Shown here: one piece after another, positions 8,194 to 15,347 of the stretch
Position numbering within the stretch: the first letter of the stretch is position 1
Layout of the letters: every line of letters starts with the position of its first letter
NCBI GenBank assembly: GCA_015075585.1
Contig: JABTUB010000002.1
Span: forward strand, 868,001 to 932,000
Direction: 5' to 3'
Source: Chloracidobacterium sp.
Lineage (GTDB): Bacteria; Acidobacteriota; Blastocatellia; Pyrinomonadales; Pyrinomonadaceae
Length of the DNA stretch: 64,000 nt
Program-made: the position numbers and the translations under genes
Notes under the pieces: model-generated
Database searches by the model: none
Told to the model about the DNA's origin: nothing
Seen by the model: only the letters and a program-made list of their open reading frames with translations

Positions 8194-10008
8194 CTATCCT
8201 TCATTCACCTTCAGGACGGCAAGGAACGCCTCTTGCGGAATTTCGACGCGGCCGACCTTTTTCATGCGGCGTTTGCCTTCTTTCTGCTTTTCGAGGAGTT
8301 TGCGTTTACGCGAGATATCGCCGCCGTAGCATTTGGCGATGACGTTCTTGCCCATGGCTTTGACCGTCTCACGCGCGATGACCTTGTTGCCGATCGCCGC
8401 TTGAATGGGTACTTCAAAGAGCTGCCGCGGGATCAGCTCTTTCATTTTGGCGGCCAGGACACGGCCTTTTGCCTGTGCGGTGTCGCTGTGAAGGATGAGC
8501 GAAAGGGCATCGACCGGCTCGCCCGAAACAAGGATGTCGAGTTTTACGAGCTTGCTTTCCTTGTAGCCCGAAAGGTGATAGTCGAGCGATGCGTAGCCGC
8601 GTGAGACGCTTTTGAGGCGGTCGTAAAAATCGAGCACTATCTCGTTAAGCGGCAGTTCATAAACGAGCATCACGCGATCCTTCGTTACATACTCAAAGCG
8701 TTTCTGCACGCCGCGTTTCTCATCCAGAAGCGGAAGGATGCCGCCAAGGAATGAGTCGTTCGTAAGGATCGTTGCTTCAATAAACGGTTCTTCTATCTTA
8801 GTGATCCTTCCGGGATCAGGCATCTGCGACGGCGAATCGATCTCGTGCACTTCACCATCGGTCGTCGTTACGCGATATCGGACGCCCGGCGCGGTGGTGA
8901 TCAGGTCGAGGTCGAATTCGCGTTCGAGCCGCTCCTGTATGATCTCCATATGCAGCAGTCCGAGAAAGCCGCAGCGGAAGCCAAAGCCGAGTGCGGTCGA
9001 GCTTTCGGGTTCGTAAAAGAATGAGGCGTCGTTGAGCCGCAGCTTATCCATCGCATCGCGAAGGTCCTCGTACTGTGCCGAATCTGTCGGGTAAAGCCCT
9101 GCGAATACCATAGGCTTGACCTCTTGAAAGCCCGGCAGCGGTTCTTTTGCAGGTACGGCGGCGTCCGTTATCGTGTCGCCGATCTGTACATCGGCGACCG
9201 TCTTTATCGAAGCCGTAAGAAAACCGACCTCGCCCGGGCCAAGCTCGGCGATAGGTGTCGGCCGCGGCTTATTGACCCCGATGGTCTCGACGAGGTATTC
9301 GCGGCCCGTGTTGAAGAAGCGTATCTTCATACCTTTTTTCAGCGTGCCGTCAACCACGCGAAAGAGGACGATCACGCCGCGATACGAATCGTACCAACTG
9401 TCAAATATAAGTGCCTTTAGCGGTGCGTCCTTGTCGCCTTTCGGCGGCGGTATCTTTGCGACGACCGCTTCGAGCACGTCCTCGACGCCGAGGCCTGTCT
9501 TGGCCGAAGTTAACGCCGCATCGCTCGTGTCGAGTCCTACGATGCTCTCGATCTGCTCCTTTATCCGGTCGGGTTCTGCCGAAGGAAGGTCGATCTTGTT
9601 GAGCACGGGGACGAGTTCCAGGTCGTTGTCGATCGCAAGATACGTGTTCGCAAGTGTCTGTGCCTCAACACCTTGCGAAGCATCGACAACGAGGAGCGCG
9701 CCTTCGCAAGCCGACAGCGAACGCGAGACCTCGTAGCTGAAATCGACGTGGCCGGGCGTGTCGATGAGGTTCAGGACGTACTGTTTGCCGTCCTTTGCCT
9801 TGTAATCGAGCCTCACGGCGTGCGCCTTGATGGTGATGCCGCGCTCGCGTTCGAGGTCCATATCGTCAAGCATCTGCGCTTCCATATCGCGGTCGGCGAC
9901 CGCGCCGGTGAGCTGCAGGAGGCGGTCGGCGAGAGTTGATTTGCCGTGATCGATATGGGCAATGATCGAGAAATTTCTTATTAGTGAAGCGTCCATGCTC
10001 GAAAACAA
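8194..10008 (-). CDS. lepA: Elongation factor 4 (LepA), translational GTPase
   Basis: This 604-residue GTPase matches the LepA family in length and sequence. It acts on the ribosome and affects initiation and back-translocation. Visible motifs are the P-loop [15 protein letters not shown], the switch regions [15 protein letters not shown] and [16 protein letters not shown], and the base-specific NKIDLP. The LepA-specific C-terminus has [20 protein letters not shown] followed by [19 protein letters not shown]. The frame opens at a TTG (10008), with an ATG at 9996; neither has a good Shine-Dalgarno. A TACAAT box at 10015-10020 (minus strand) would make the transcript nearly leaderless. Confidence 0.97.
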   Translation of the reverse strand: MFSSMDASLIRNFSIIAHIDHGKSTLADRLLQLTGAVADRDMEAQMLDDMDLERERGITIKAHAVRLDYKAKDGKQYVLNLIDTPGHVDFSYEVSRSLSACEGALLVVDASQGVEAQTLANTYLAIDNDLELVPVLNKIDLPSAEPDRIKEQIESIVGLDTSDAALTSAKTGLGVEDVLEAVVAKIPPPKGDKDAPLKALIFDSWYDSYRGVIVLFRVVDGTLKKGMKIRFFNTGREYLVETIGVNKPRPTPIAELGPGEVGFLTASIKTVADVQIGDTITDAAVPAKEPLPGFQEVKPMVFAGLYPTDSAQYEDLRDAMDKLRLNDASFFYEPESSTALGFGFRCGFLGLLHMEIIQERLEREFDLDLITTAPGVRYRVTTTDGEVHEIDSPSQMPDPGRITKIEEPFIEATILTNDSFLGGILPLLDEKRGVQKRFEYVTKDRVMLVYELPLNEIVLDFYDRLKSVSRGYASLDYHLSGYKESKLVKLDILVSGEPVDALSLILHSDTAQAKGRVLAAKMKELIPRQLFEVPIQAAIGNKVIARETVKAMGKNVIAKCYGGDISRKRKLLEKQKEGKRRMKKVGRVEIPQEAFLAVLKVNEG

Positions 10009-10199
10009 ACAGGAATTGTAACAAATCAGCAGTGAAAATGCTTTGCGGTAATGCGCCTAGCTGAGACGCAGCTTCATTCAAAAAGCAGCGTCGGGTAAAT
10101 AATACATTGCCTAAAAAACGTTGTCTTTGTTATATTTTAATCTCAGTATATTCGATCCGTTTTTGTTGCGGCACCGAAGGATCGCCGCAGGAGGAGTTT

Positions 10200-10637
10200 A
10201 TGAGAGAAGAATTTGAACGAGAAGAAACGAGCGTAGCTACGAAACTAACGTATTTGCTTGTCGGCGGCGGCATCGGAGCGATCCTTGCTTTGCTTTTTGC
10301 GCCGAAATCGGGCGTTGAACTTCGCGGCGATATCGCAGATGCGACGCGTAAGGGCATCGAAAAGAGTAAAGAGGTCGGCGCGCACCTCCAGGAAAAGGCA
10401 GGCGAATATTATGAGGTCGGCCGTGACCGTGCGACCGAGATGTACCATTCGGCTCAGGATAAGGCATCCGAATTCGCACAAAAGGCAAAGTCGGCCGCGG
10501 CTCGAACGACAAGCCCGTTCTCCGCGGCGATCGAGGCCGGCAAGGAAGCTTACACTGATGAGAAGCGCAAGAACGAGGCAAAGGCGATTACCGAAGGCCG
10601 CGCCAGCTACCCGATCGATGAGGAATCGAAATCGTAA
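10200..10637 (+). CDS. YtxH domain protein
   Basis: This 145-residue protein has a short acidic N-terminus, one glycine-rich membrane segment (LTYLLVGGGIGAILALLFA) followed at once by PKSG, and a long Ala/Lys/Glu-rich amphipathic helix. That is the YtxH/gas-vesicle-like layout (APxSGxxxR). The ATG at 10200 has a strong GGAGGAG a few bases upstream and is clearly the start, although the frame is open from 10107. The next gene, another single-pass helical membrane protein, follows after 3 bases. Such pairs are often general-stress envelope proteins; the exact role is unknown. Confidence 0.85.
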   Translation: MREEFEREETSVATKLTYLLVGGGIGAILALLFAPKSGVELRGDIADATRKGIEKSKEVGAHLQEKAGEYYEVGRDRATEMYHSAQDKASEFAQKAKSAAARTTSPFSAAIEAGKEAYTDEKRKNEAKAITEGRASYPIDEESKS

Positions 10638-10640
10638 AGT

Positions 10641-11180
10641 ATGAACGTAAATGAACCGCAATTCTGGATGATGGTCTCGTCGATCATCATCGCCGTCTGC
10701 TTCCTCGTGATGGCGGTCGCTCTGATCTGGATCGCGGTCACGGTCAAGCGTGTTGTTGCCACGGTGCATCGCGTCGAAGCACGTGTTGATCCGCTCATAA
10801 CAAAGGTCGATGCCATAGGCGAGCAGGGCCGCGAGATCTCGGTCTCATTCGCCGAGATCTCGGCTAACATCTCCTCTGCGACGCATCACCTTGCCGAATC
10901 GGCCGAGCTTATAAAGGAAGAGGTGCGCGAGCTTAAGACACTTGTCGGCGAGACCGCCATAACTGCCAAAGATAAGGTCGAAATGGTGAGCGAGTCGATC
11001 GACCGTACGCATGCGCGAGTCATGGACACGACCGAATTCGTCAATCAGAAGATCGTCGTGCCCGCCCGTGAGATAGCCGCCATCATGGCGGGCGTCCGCC
11101 GCGGGCTTGAAGTGCTCTTTGCACCGGCACCGAAGCAGATCGACCGTGTCTATGTCGAGGATGAGCTCTTCATCGGCTGA
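10641..11180 (+). CDS. DUF948-like single-pass membrane protein
   Basis: This 179-residue protein has one N-terminal transmembrane helix (about residues 10-33, MMVSSIIIAVCFLVMAVALI onward) followed by a long predicted coiled coil rich in Val, Glu and Ala, with repeats such as VHRVEARVDPLITKVDAI. This matches the DUF948 pattern seen next to YtxH proteins in many bacteria. It is probably co-transcribed with the YtxH gene 3 bases upstream. The function is unknown, perhaps envelope stress or structural spacing. A hairpin just downstream separates it from the convergent LTxxQ gene. Confidence 0.7.
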   Translation: MNVNEPQFWMMVSSIIIAVCFLVMAVALIWIAVTVKRVVATVHRVEARVDPLITKVDAIGEQGREISVSFAEISANISSATHHLAESAELIKEEVRELKTLVGETAITAKDKVEMVSESIDRTHARVMDTTEFVNQKIVVPAREIAAIMAGVRRGLEVLFAPAPKQIDRVYVEDELFIG

Positions 11181-11209
11181 CGCCCGGAAACGGTCTGAAC
11201 ACAAAAAGA

Positions 11210-11240
11210 AAAGGCGTGGGTTCAAGGTTCCCACGCCTTT
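11210..11240. terminator. Bidirectional intrinsic terminator
   Basis: A perfect 11-bp inverted repeat (AAAGGCGTGGG / CCCACGCCTTT) with a 9-base loop lies between the convergent DUF948-like and LTxxQ genes. On the minus strand the stem is followed by TTTTCTTTTTG, a good T-tract. On the plus strand the tract is only three T before other bases. It probably ends both transcripts, and the minus-strand one most efficiently. Confidence 0.8.
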
Positions 11241-11264
11241 CGTGTATGCCTCTTGGCTCTTCAA

Positions 11265-11810
11265 CTAATTGCTTTTCGCGGGAGCCGCCGGCGCATCGGC
11301 CGACTTCTTCTGCCGACGCTCCTTCATCATCTCGCGATGTTCCTGCATACGCTTCTGCCTTTCGGCCTTATTCGCCTCGATCTGCGCCTTTTGTTCGGGC
11401 GTCAGGATCGCATCGATCTGCGTACGAACCGCAGTCTGCTTCTGCATTCTCTCGGTGCGGATCGCCTCCAGACGGGCCTTCTGCTCGTCGGTGAGCGTGC
11501 CGCTGCGGCGGGCTGCCATAAGCGTCTTCATCTCTTCCATGGCTGCCGGCGTCGGCTTATTCGCCTCGCGGATCGTCTTGATCTGAGCCTTCTGTGCGTC
11601 GGTCAGCGTGACGCCGCGGAAGTCGCCGTTGTGCATACCGCGCTTGCCGAACTTTCGGCCAAAGTCCTTATTGCCGGCCTTATGTCCCTGATGTGCCGTA
11701 TTGTCCTTGCCGGCCGGCGTGGTCGCCGCTGCGTCCTGTGCATTTATGATAGCCGTCGAAAAGAAAACCGCGGCCGCCAATGTGACGATCGAAACCAAAT
11801 TCTTCCTCAT
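11265..11810 (-). CDS. Secreted LTxxQ (Spy/CpxP-like) protein
   Basis: This 181-residue exported protein has a signal peptide ending near ATIINAQ (about residue 25) and a highly charged helical body. Three LTxxQ-type motifs are visible: LTDAQKAQIK, LTDEQKARLE and LTPEQKAQIE. They are the hallmark of Spy/CpxP-type periplasmic proteins, which act as chaperones or envelope-stress sensors. The tail is basic and then Ala/Pro-rich. It stands alone on its strand, convergent with the DUF948-like gene and divergent from dxs. Confidence 0.8.
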   Translation of the reverse strand: MRKNLVSIVTLAAAVFFSTAIINAQDAAATTPAGKDNTAHQGHKAGNKDFGRKFGKRGMHNGDFRGVTLTDAQKAQIKTIREANKPTPAAMEEMKTLMAARRSGTLTDEQKARLEAIRTERMQKQTAVRTQIDAILTPEQKAQIEANKAERQKRMQEHREMMKERRQKKSADAPAAPAKSN

Positions 11811-12046
11811 TTTAGATACTCCTGTTCCTTACTTCGATATTTGCGCTGCTTCCAACGCATTTCACAGTGTTTGACGAACGCGCGCCCTGCTTTGGCCGAA
11901 TAATGTTGTCATTCTCATTGTAAAGAAATGTCAATCCGTTTTCGGCACATTTTAGCGTCTTTTGGCGAATACCGACCCGCAAGGGTTGAAAACGAGGCCA
12001 TAAAATGCGAAATTTGAGTGCTTGAGTGTGCATCCGCGATCTTGCC

Positions 12047-13972
12047 ATGAGGTTCCTTAACGAGATCAATTCACCGGCCGACCTGCGGCAGCTTCGCGTC
12101 GAAGACCTGCAGGAGGTCGCAGATGAGGTTCGACAGTTCATTATCGACACCTGTGCGCGCATCGGCGGACACACCGGAGCGAGTCTCGGTGCCGTTGAGC
12201 TTGCGGTAGCGATGCACTATGTGTTCGATACGCCGCGCGACCGCCTTGTATGGGATGTTGGCCATCAGGCCTACGCTCATAAGATACTCACAGGCCGTCG
12301 CGACCGTCTGAATACCATTAAGCAGCCGGGCGGCCTCTCGGGTTTTTTGCGCCGCGATGAGTCGGAGTATGACACCTTTGGCGCGGGGCACGCGTCCACA
12401 TCGCTGTCCGCCGCATTGGGTATGGCGATAGCACGCGACAGAAAGGATGAGGACTTTCACGTATGCGCGCTGATCGGCGATTCTTCGCTCGCGGGCGGTA
12501 TGGCGATGGAGGCGATCAATCAAGCCGGGCATCTCAAGTCAAGGCTCATAATTCTCTTGAACGACAATGATATGTCGATCGCACCTGCGGTCGGAGCATT
12601 GAACGGCTATCTCGGCAGGATAAAGGAAGCGCAGAGCTATCAGCACCTGAAAGAGGAGATCGGCGACGCGCTCGAAAGCGTTCCGGGCATCGGCGGTACG
12701 CTTCGCCGTGCCGCAAAGTCGTTCAAAGATGCCATAGCAGCGGCGGTTCTGCCGGGTGCTTTGGTCAATGAACTCGGCTTCAAATACATCGGATATGTTG
12801 ACGGGCATAATGTGCCGGCGCTCGTAAAGGCACTCGAAGAGGCAAAGAAGGTCGATGACGGCCCTGTTATTGTCCACGCTCTTACGACGAAGGGCAAAGG
12901 CTTCCCGAATCCCGAAAAGAACTACTACGCATATCACGCGACCGGCCCTTTTGACCCGAAAACGGGCCAGCCGTACAAGTCTGCAAAGACGGCTCCGCCG
13001 TCGTACACAACGGTTTTCGGTGACGCGCTATGCGAACTGATGGCAGAAGATGAGCGTATCGTCGCACTCACTGCCGCAATGCCCGACGGCACGGGCATCG
13101 ACCGCGCCCTTGAGAAGTTCCCGAAGCGTTCGTTCGATGTCGGCATTGCCGAGCAGCACGCCGTCACGTTCTGTGCGGGCATGGCGTGCGAGGGCCTCAA
13201 ACCCGTTGCGGCGATCTACTCAACGTTCCTGCAGCGCGGCTTTGATCAGGTGATCCATGATGTTTGCCTGCAGGATCTTGACGTTACGATAGCGATGGAC
13301 CGCGCCGGCATCGTCGGTGCCGATGGCCCGACGCATCACGGCTTGCTCGATATCACGTATCTTCGAGGCTATCCGAACATCGTGCTGATGGCGCCCAAGG
13401 ATGAACGCGAACTTCGCGATATGCTTGCGACCGCTGTTGCCCATAACGGCCCTGCAGCGATACGCTATCCACGCGGCAACGGCGTCGGTGTCGAAATCTC
13501 GGCGAAGCCGTCGCTTATCGAGATCGGCAAGGCCGAGGTACTGAGCGAGGGCAGCGATGCGGCGATAATCGCCTACGGTTCAATGGTTTATCCCGCGGTT
13601 GAGGCGGCAGAGATACTAGCAAAGAAAGGCGTCAAAGCAGGCGTTATCAATGCCCGCTTTGTAAAGCCGCTTGATGCCGAGACGATCTTGAAAGCCGCAC
13701 GAAGCAGCCGCGTGATCGTAACTGCCGAAGAGGCGTATCTTGCGGGAGGCTTCGGCTCGGCAGTGATGGAACTGCTCGAAGAGAACGGCCTGCTCGATGC
13801 GGTAAAGGTAGTGCGGCTCGGTATTCCCGATGTGATAGTCCCGCACGGCGATCCGGAAGCTCTGCTTGCGGGATACGGACTCAATGCGGACGGCATAGTA
13901 TCGGCCGTGACGAAAGCAATAGAGAGTTTGAAGGCCGACCCGGCTGACAAAGGGCGGCTGAAGGTGGCATAA
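12047..13972 (+). CDS. dxs: 1-deoxy-D-xylulose-5-phosphate synthase
   Basis: This thiamine diphosphate enzyme of about 641 residues condenses pyruvate and glyceraldehyde 3-phosphate, the first step of the MEP isoprenoid pathway. The N-terminal VWDVGHQAYAHKILTGR is family-defining. The ThDP/metal motif runs from GDSSLAGGMAMEAIN to NDNDMSIAPAVG. The transketolase pyrimidine domain has GIAEQHAVTFCAGMA and the C-terminal domain follows. The ATG at 12047 starts the conserved protein; a GTG at 12026 is also in frame. A TAAAAT box at 12001-12006 could be the -10 element. It leads a run of three closely spaced genes (dxs, DsbA-like, VKOR). Confidence 0.96.
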   Translation: MRFLNEINSPADLRQLRVEDLQEVADEVRQFIIDTCARIGGHTGASLGAVELAVAMHYVFDTPRDRLVWDVGHQAYAHKILTGRRDRLNTIKQPGGLSGFLRRDESEYDTFGAGHASTSLSAALGMAIARDRKDEDFHVCALIGDSSLAGGMAMEAINQAGHLKSRLIILLNDNDMSIAPAVGALNGYLGRIKEAQSYQHLKEEIGDALESVPGIGGTLRRAAKSFKDAIAAAVLPGALVNELGFKYIGYVDGHNVPALVKALEEAKKVDDGPVIVHALTTKGKGFPNPEKNYYAYHATGPFDPKTGQPYKSAKTAPPSYTTVFGDALCELMAEDERIVALTAAMPDGTGIDRALEKFPKRSFDVGIAEQHAVTFCAGMACEGLKPVAAIYSTFLQRGFDQVIHDVCLQDLDVTIAMDRAGIVGADGPTHHGLLDITYLRGYPNIVLMAPKDERELRDMLATAVAHNGPAAIRYPRGNGVGVEISAKPSLIEIGKAEVLSEGSDAAIIAYGSMVYPAVEAAEILAKKGVKAGVINARFVKPLDAETILKAARSSRVIVTAEEAYLAGGFGSAVMELLEENGLLDAVKVVRLGIPDVIVPHGDPEALLAGYGLNADGIVSAVTKAIESLKADPADKGRLKVA

Positions 13973-13975
13973 CAG

Positions 13976-14764
13976 ATGAATAGAAAAGATCAAACAGGCA
14001 AGATCCCTGCTCCGCTCATCCTGATCGTGGCAGTTCTGCTCGCAGTGATTCTCATCGGCTGGTATATGATCAGCAGCAATAACGGCAACACGCAGTCGAA
14101 CAAGAACGCGGCAAAAGCCAATACAAACACGCAAAAGCCGCCCGCAGGGGCGATTCCGCCCGGAGCAGTGCCGCCGAACTTTGCCGGCTCGGTGAACTCG
14201 CCGGTCGTTGTCGAAGAGTTCGCTGATTTCCAATGTCCGCAGTGCGCCAACAGCAATCCGATCTTTACTGAGATCAAGTCGCTCTACGGCAGCCGGATCA
14301 AGTTCATCTTCCGTAATTTCCCGCTTCCAATTCCGGCTCATGATAAGTCGTTCGATGCGGCGGTCGCTGTCGAGGCGGCAGGCCAGCAGGGCAAGTTCTG
14401 GGAGATGCAGCATCAGCTCTTCTCGAATCAGCAGGCGTGGACCGCAAACCCGAACTATAAGCAAATGTGGGCCGATTATGCCAAGAACCTCGGGTTAGAT
14501 GTCGATAAATTCAAGACAGACATGGCAGGCGTCTTTACAAAAGGCCGCGTCGAGGCCGACATGGCACGAGGCCGCGGTTTAGGAGTGAATTCGACGCCGT
14601 CGCTTTATATCAACGAGGTTCCGGTCGCTTTTCCGGATATGAATGTCAGTAAGCTCAAGGAGCTTATCGATGCCGAGCTTCAGAAGGCCGCTGCGGGCAA
14701 CGCCGCTCCCGCATCTGCCCCGGCCGCACCTGCAAATGCCGCACCGGCATCGGCCGCAAAATAA
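13976..14764 (+). CDS. DsbA-like thiol:disulfide interchange protein
   Basis: This 262-residue membrane-anchored thioredoxin-fold protein has an N-terminal transmembrane helix (about residues 12-32), an Asn/Pro-rich linker and a DsbA-type domain. The active site is CPQC (C87/C90) in FADFQCPQC, and the cis-proline loop is GVNSTPSLYI. Together with the adjacent VKOR gene it forms an oxidative folding pair: VKOR reoxidises this protein, which passes disulfides to exported proteins. The C-terminus is an Ala/Pro low-complexity tail. It starts 3 bases after the dxs stop. Confidence 0.9.
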   Translation: MNRKDQTGKIPAPLILIVAVLLAVILIGWYMISSNNGNTQSNKNAAKANTNTQKPPAGAIPPGAVPPNFAGSVNSPVVVEEFADFQCPQCANSNPIFTEIKSLYGSRIKFIFRNFPLPIPAHDKSFDAAVAVEAAGQQGKFWEMQHQLFSNQQAWTANPNYKQMWADYAKNLGLDVDKFKTDMAGVFTKGRVEADMARGRGLGVNSTPSLYINEVPVAFPDMNVSKLKELIDAELQKAAAGNAAPASAPAAPANAAPASAAK

Positions 14765-15226
14765 GTGGAAGAACGCTCCGACAACGAACAAAGCAGATGG
14801 CCGGCACTTCTGGCGACGATCGTCGCACTTATAGGGCTGGCCGACGCGGCCTACCTTACCATACACCACTACACTGCCGCACCCGTTCCGTGCGGTGCCG
14901 GATTTGACTGCGAAATGGTGCTTAACAGCCCGTATGCGACGGTCGCGGGCCTGCCGCTCGCGATCTACGGAGCGGCGGCCTACTTTATCGCATTCTCGCT
15001 GGCGGTCTTTTGCGTTTACGGCTACCAAAAACTCTGGCCGCTGTTCGGCATACAGGCGATGCTGATGGCCGCATTCTCGGGCTGGCTTATCTATGTGCAG
15101 GGCGCATTGATCGGTTCTTTTTGTATGTACTGCATCGTCTCGGCCGGCACATCCGTCACACTCTTCATTATCTTTGCTGCTTCAATGCTCTCCGCAAGGC
15201 GGCATGGAAGCATCCGCTCTTCGTGA
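14765..15226 (+). CDS. Vitamin K epoxide reductase (VKOR) family membrane protein
   Basis: This 153-residue membrane protein has four to five hydrophobic helices and the four VKOR cysteines: a loop pair C43/C49 (PCGAGFDCEMVLNS, including the conserved Ser) and the quinone-proximal pair CMYC at C120/C123. VKOR replaces DsbB in many bacteria and transfers electrons from a DsbA partner to quinone. The start is a GTG directly after the DsbA-like stop codon, so the two are coupled. The downstream gap to the M16 gene contains a short hairpin. Confidence 0.88.
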   Translation: MEERSDNEQSRWPALLATIVALIGLADAAYLTIHHYTAAPVPCGAGFDCEMVLNSPYATVAGLPLAIYGAAAYFIAFSLAVFCVYGYQKLWPLFGIQAMLMAAFSGWLIYVQGALIGSFCMYCIVSAGTSVTLFIIFAASMLSARRHGSIRSS

Positions 15227-15284
15227 AACCCTGACACCGCATCAAGCGTAACAATTAAATGAAAAGATAACGCCGGACGGCTGT

Positions 15285-15302
15285 TTCCCGCAACGGCGGG
15301 AA
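15285..15302 (+). terminator. Weak hairpin downstream of the dxs-dsb run
   Basis: A 7-bp stem (TTCCCGC / GCGGGAA) with loop AACG lies about 60 bases after the VKOR stop. The T-rich stretch TTTTCCATTTTTT begins only about 15 bases later, so it is not a textbook terminator. It may be a weak terminator or part of the M16 gene leader. Confidence 0.35.
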
Positions 15303-15347
15303 CGGCTGCCGGTCATTTTCCATTTTTTCTGACAGCGAGGATGTAGT

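Noticed and set aside
10065..10092. Imperfect inverted repeat (GACGCAGCTT / AAGCAGCGTC) between lepA and the YtxH gene
   Set aside because: It has one A-A mismatch and no T-tract on either strand, and lies between divergent genes, so a terminator is not expected. Left as a possible operator without support.
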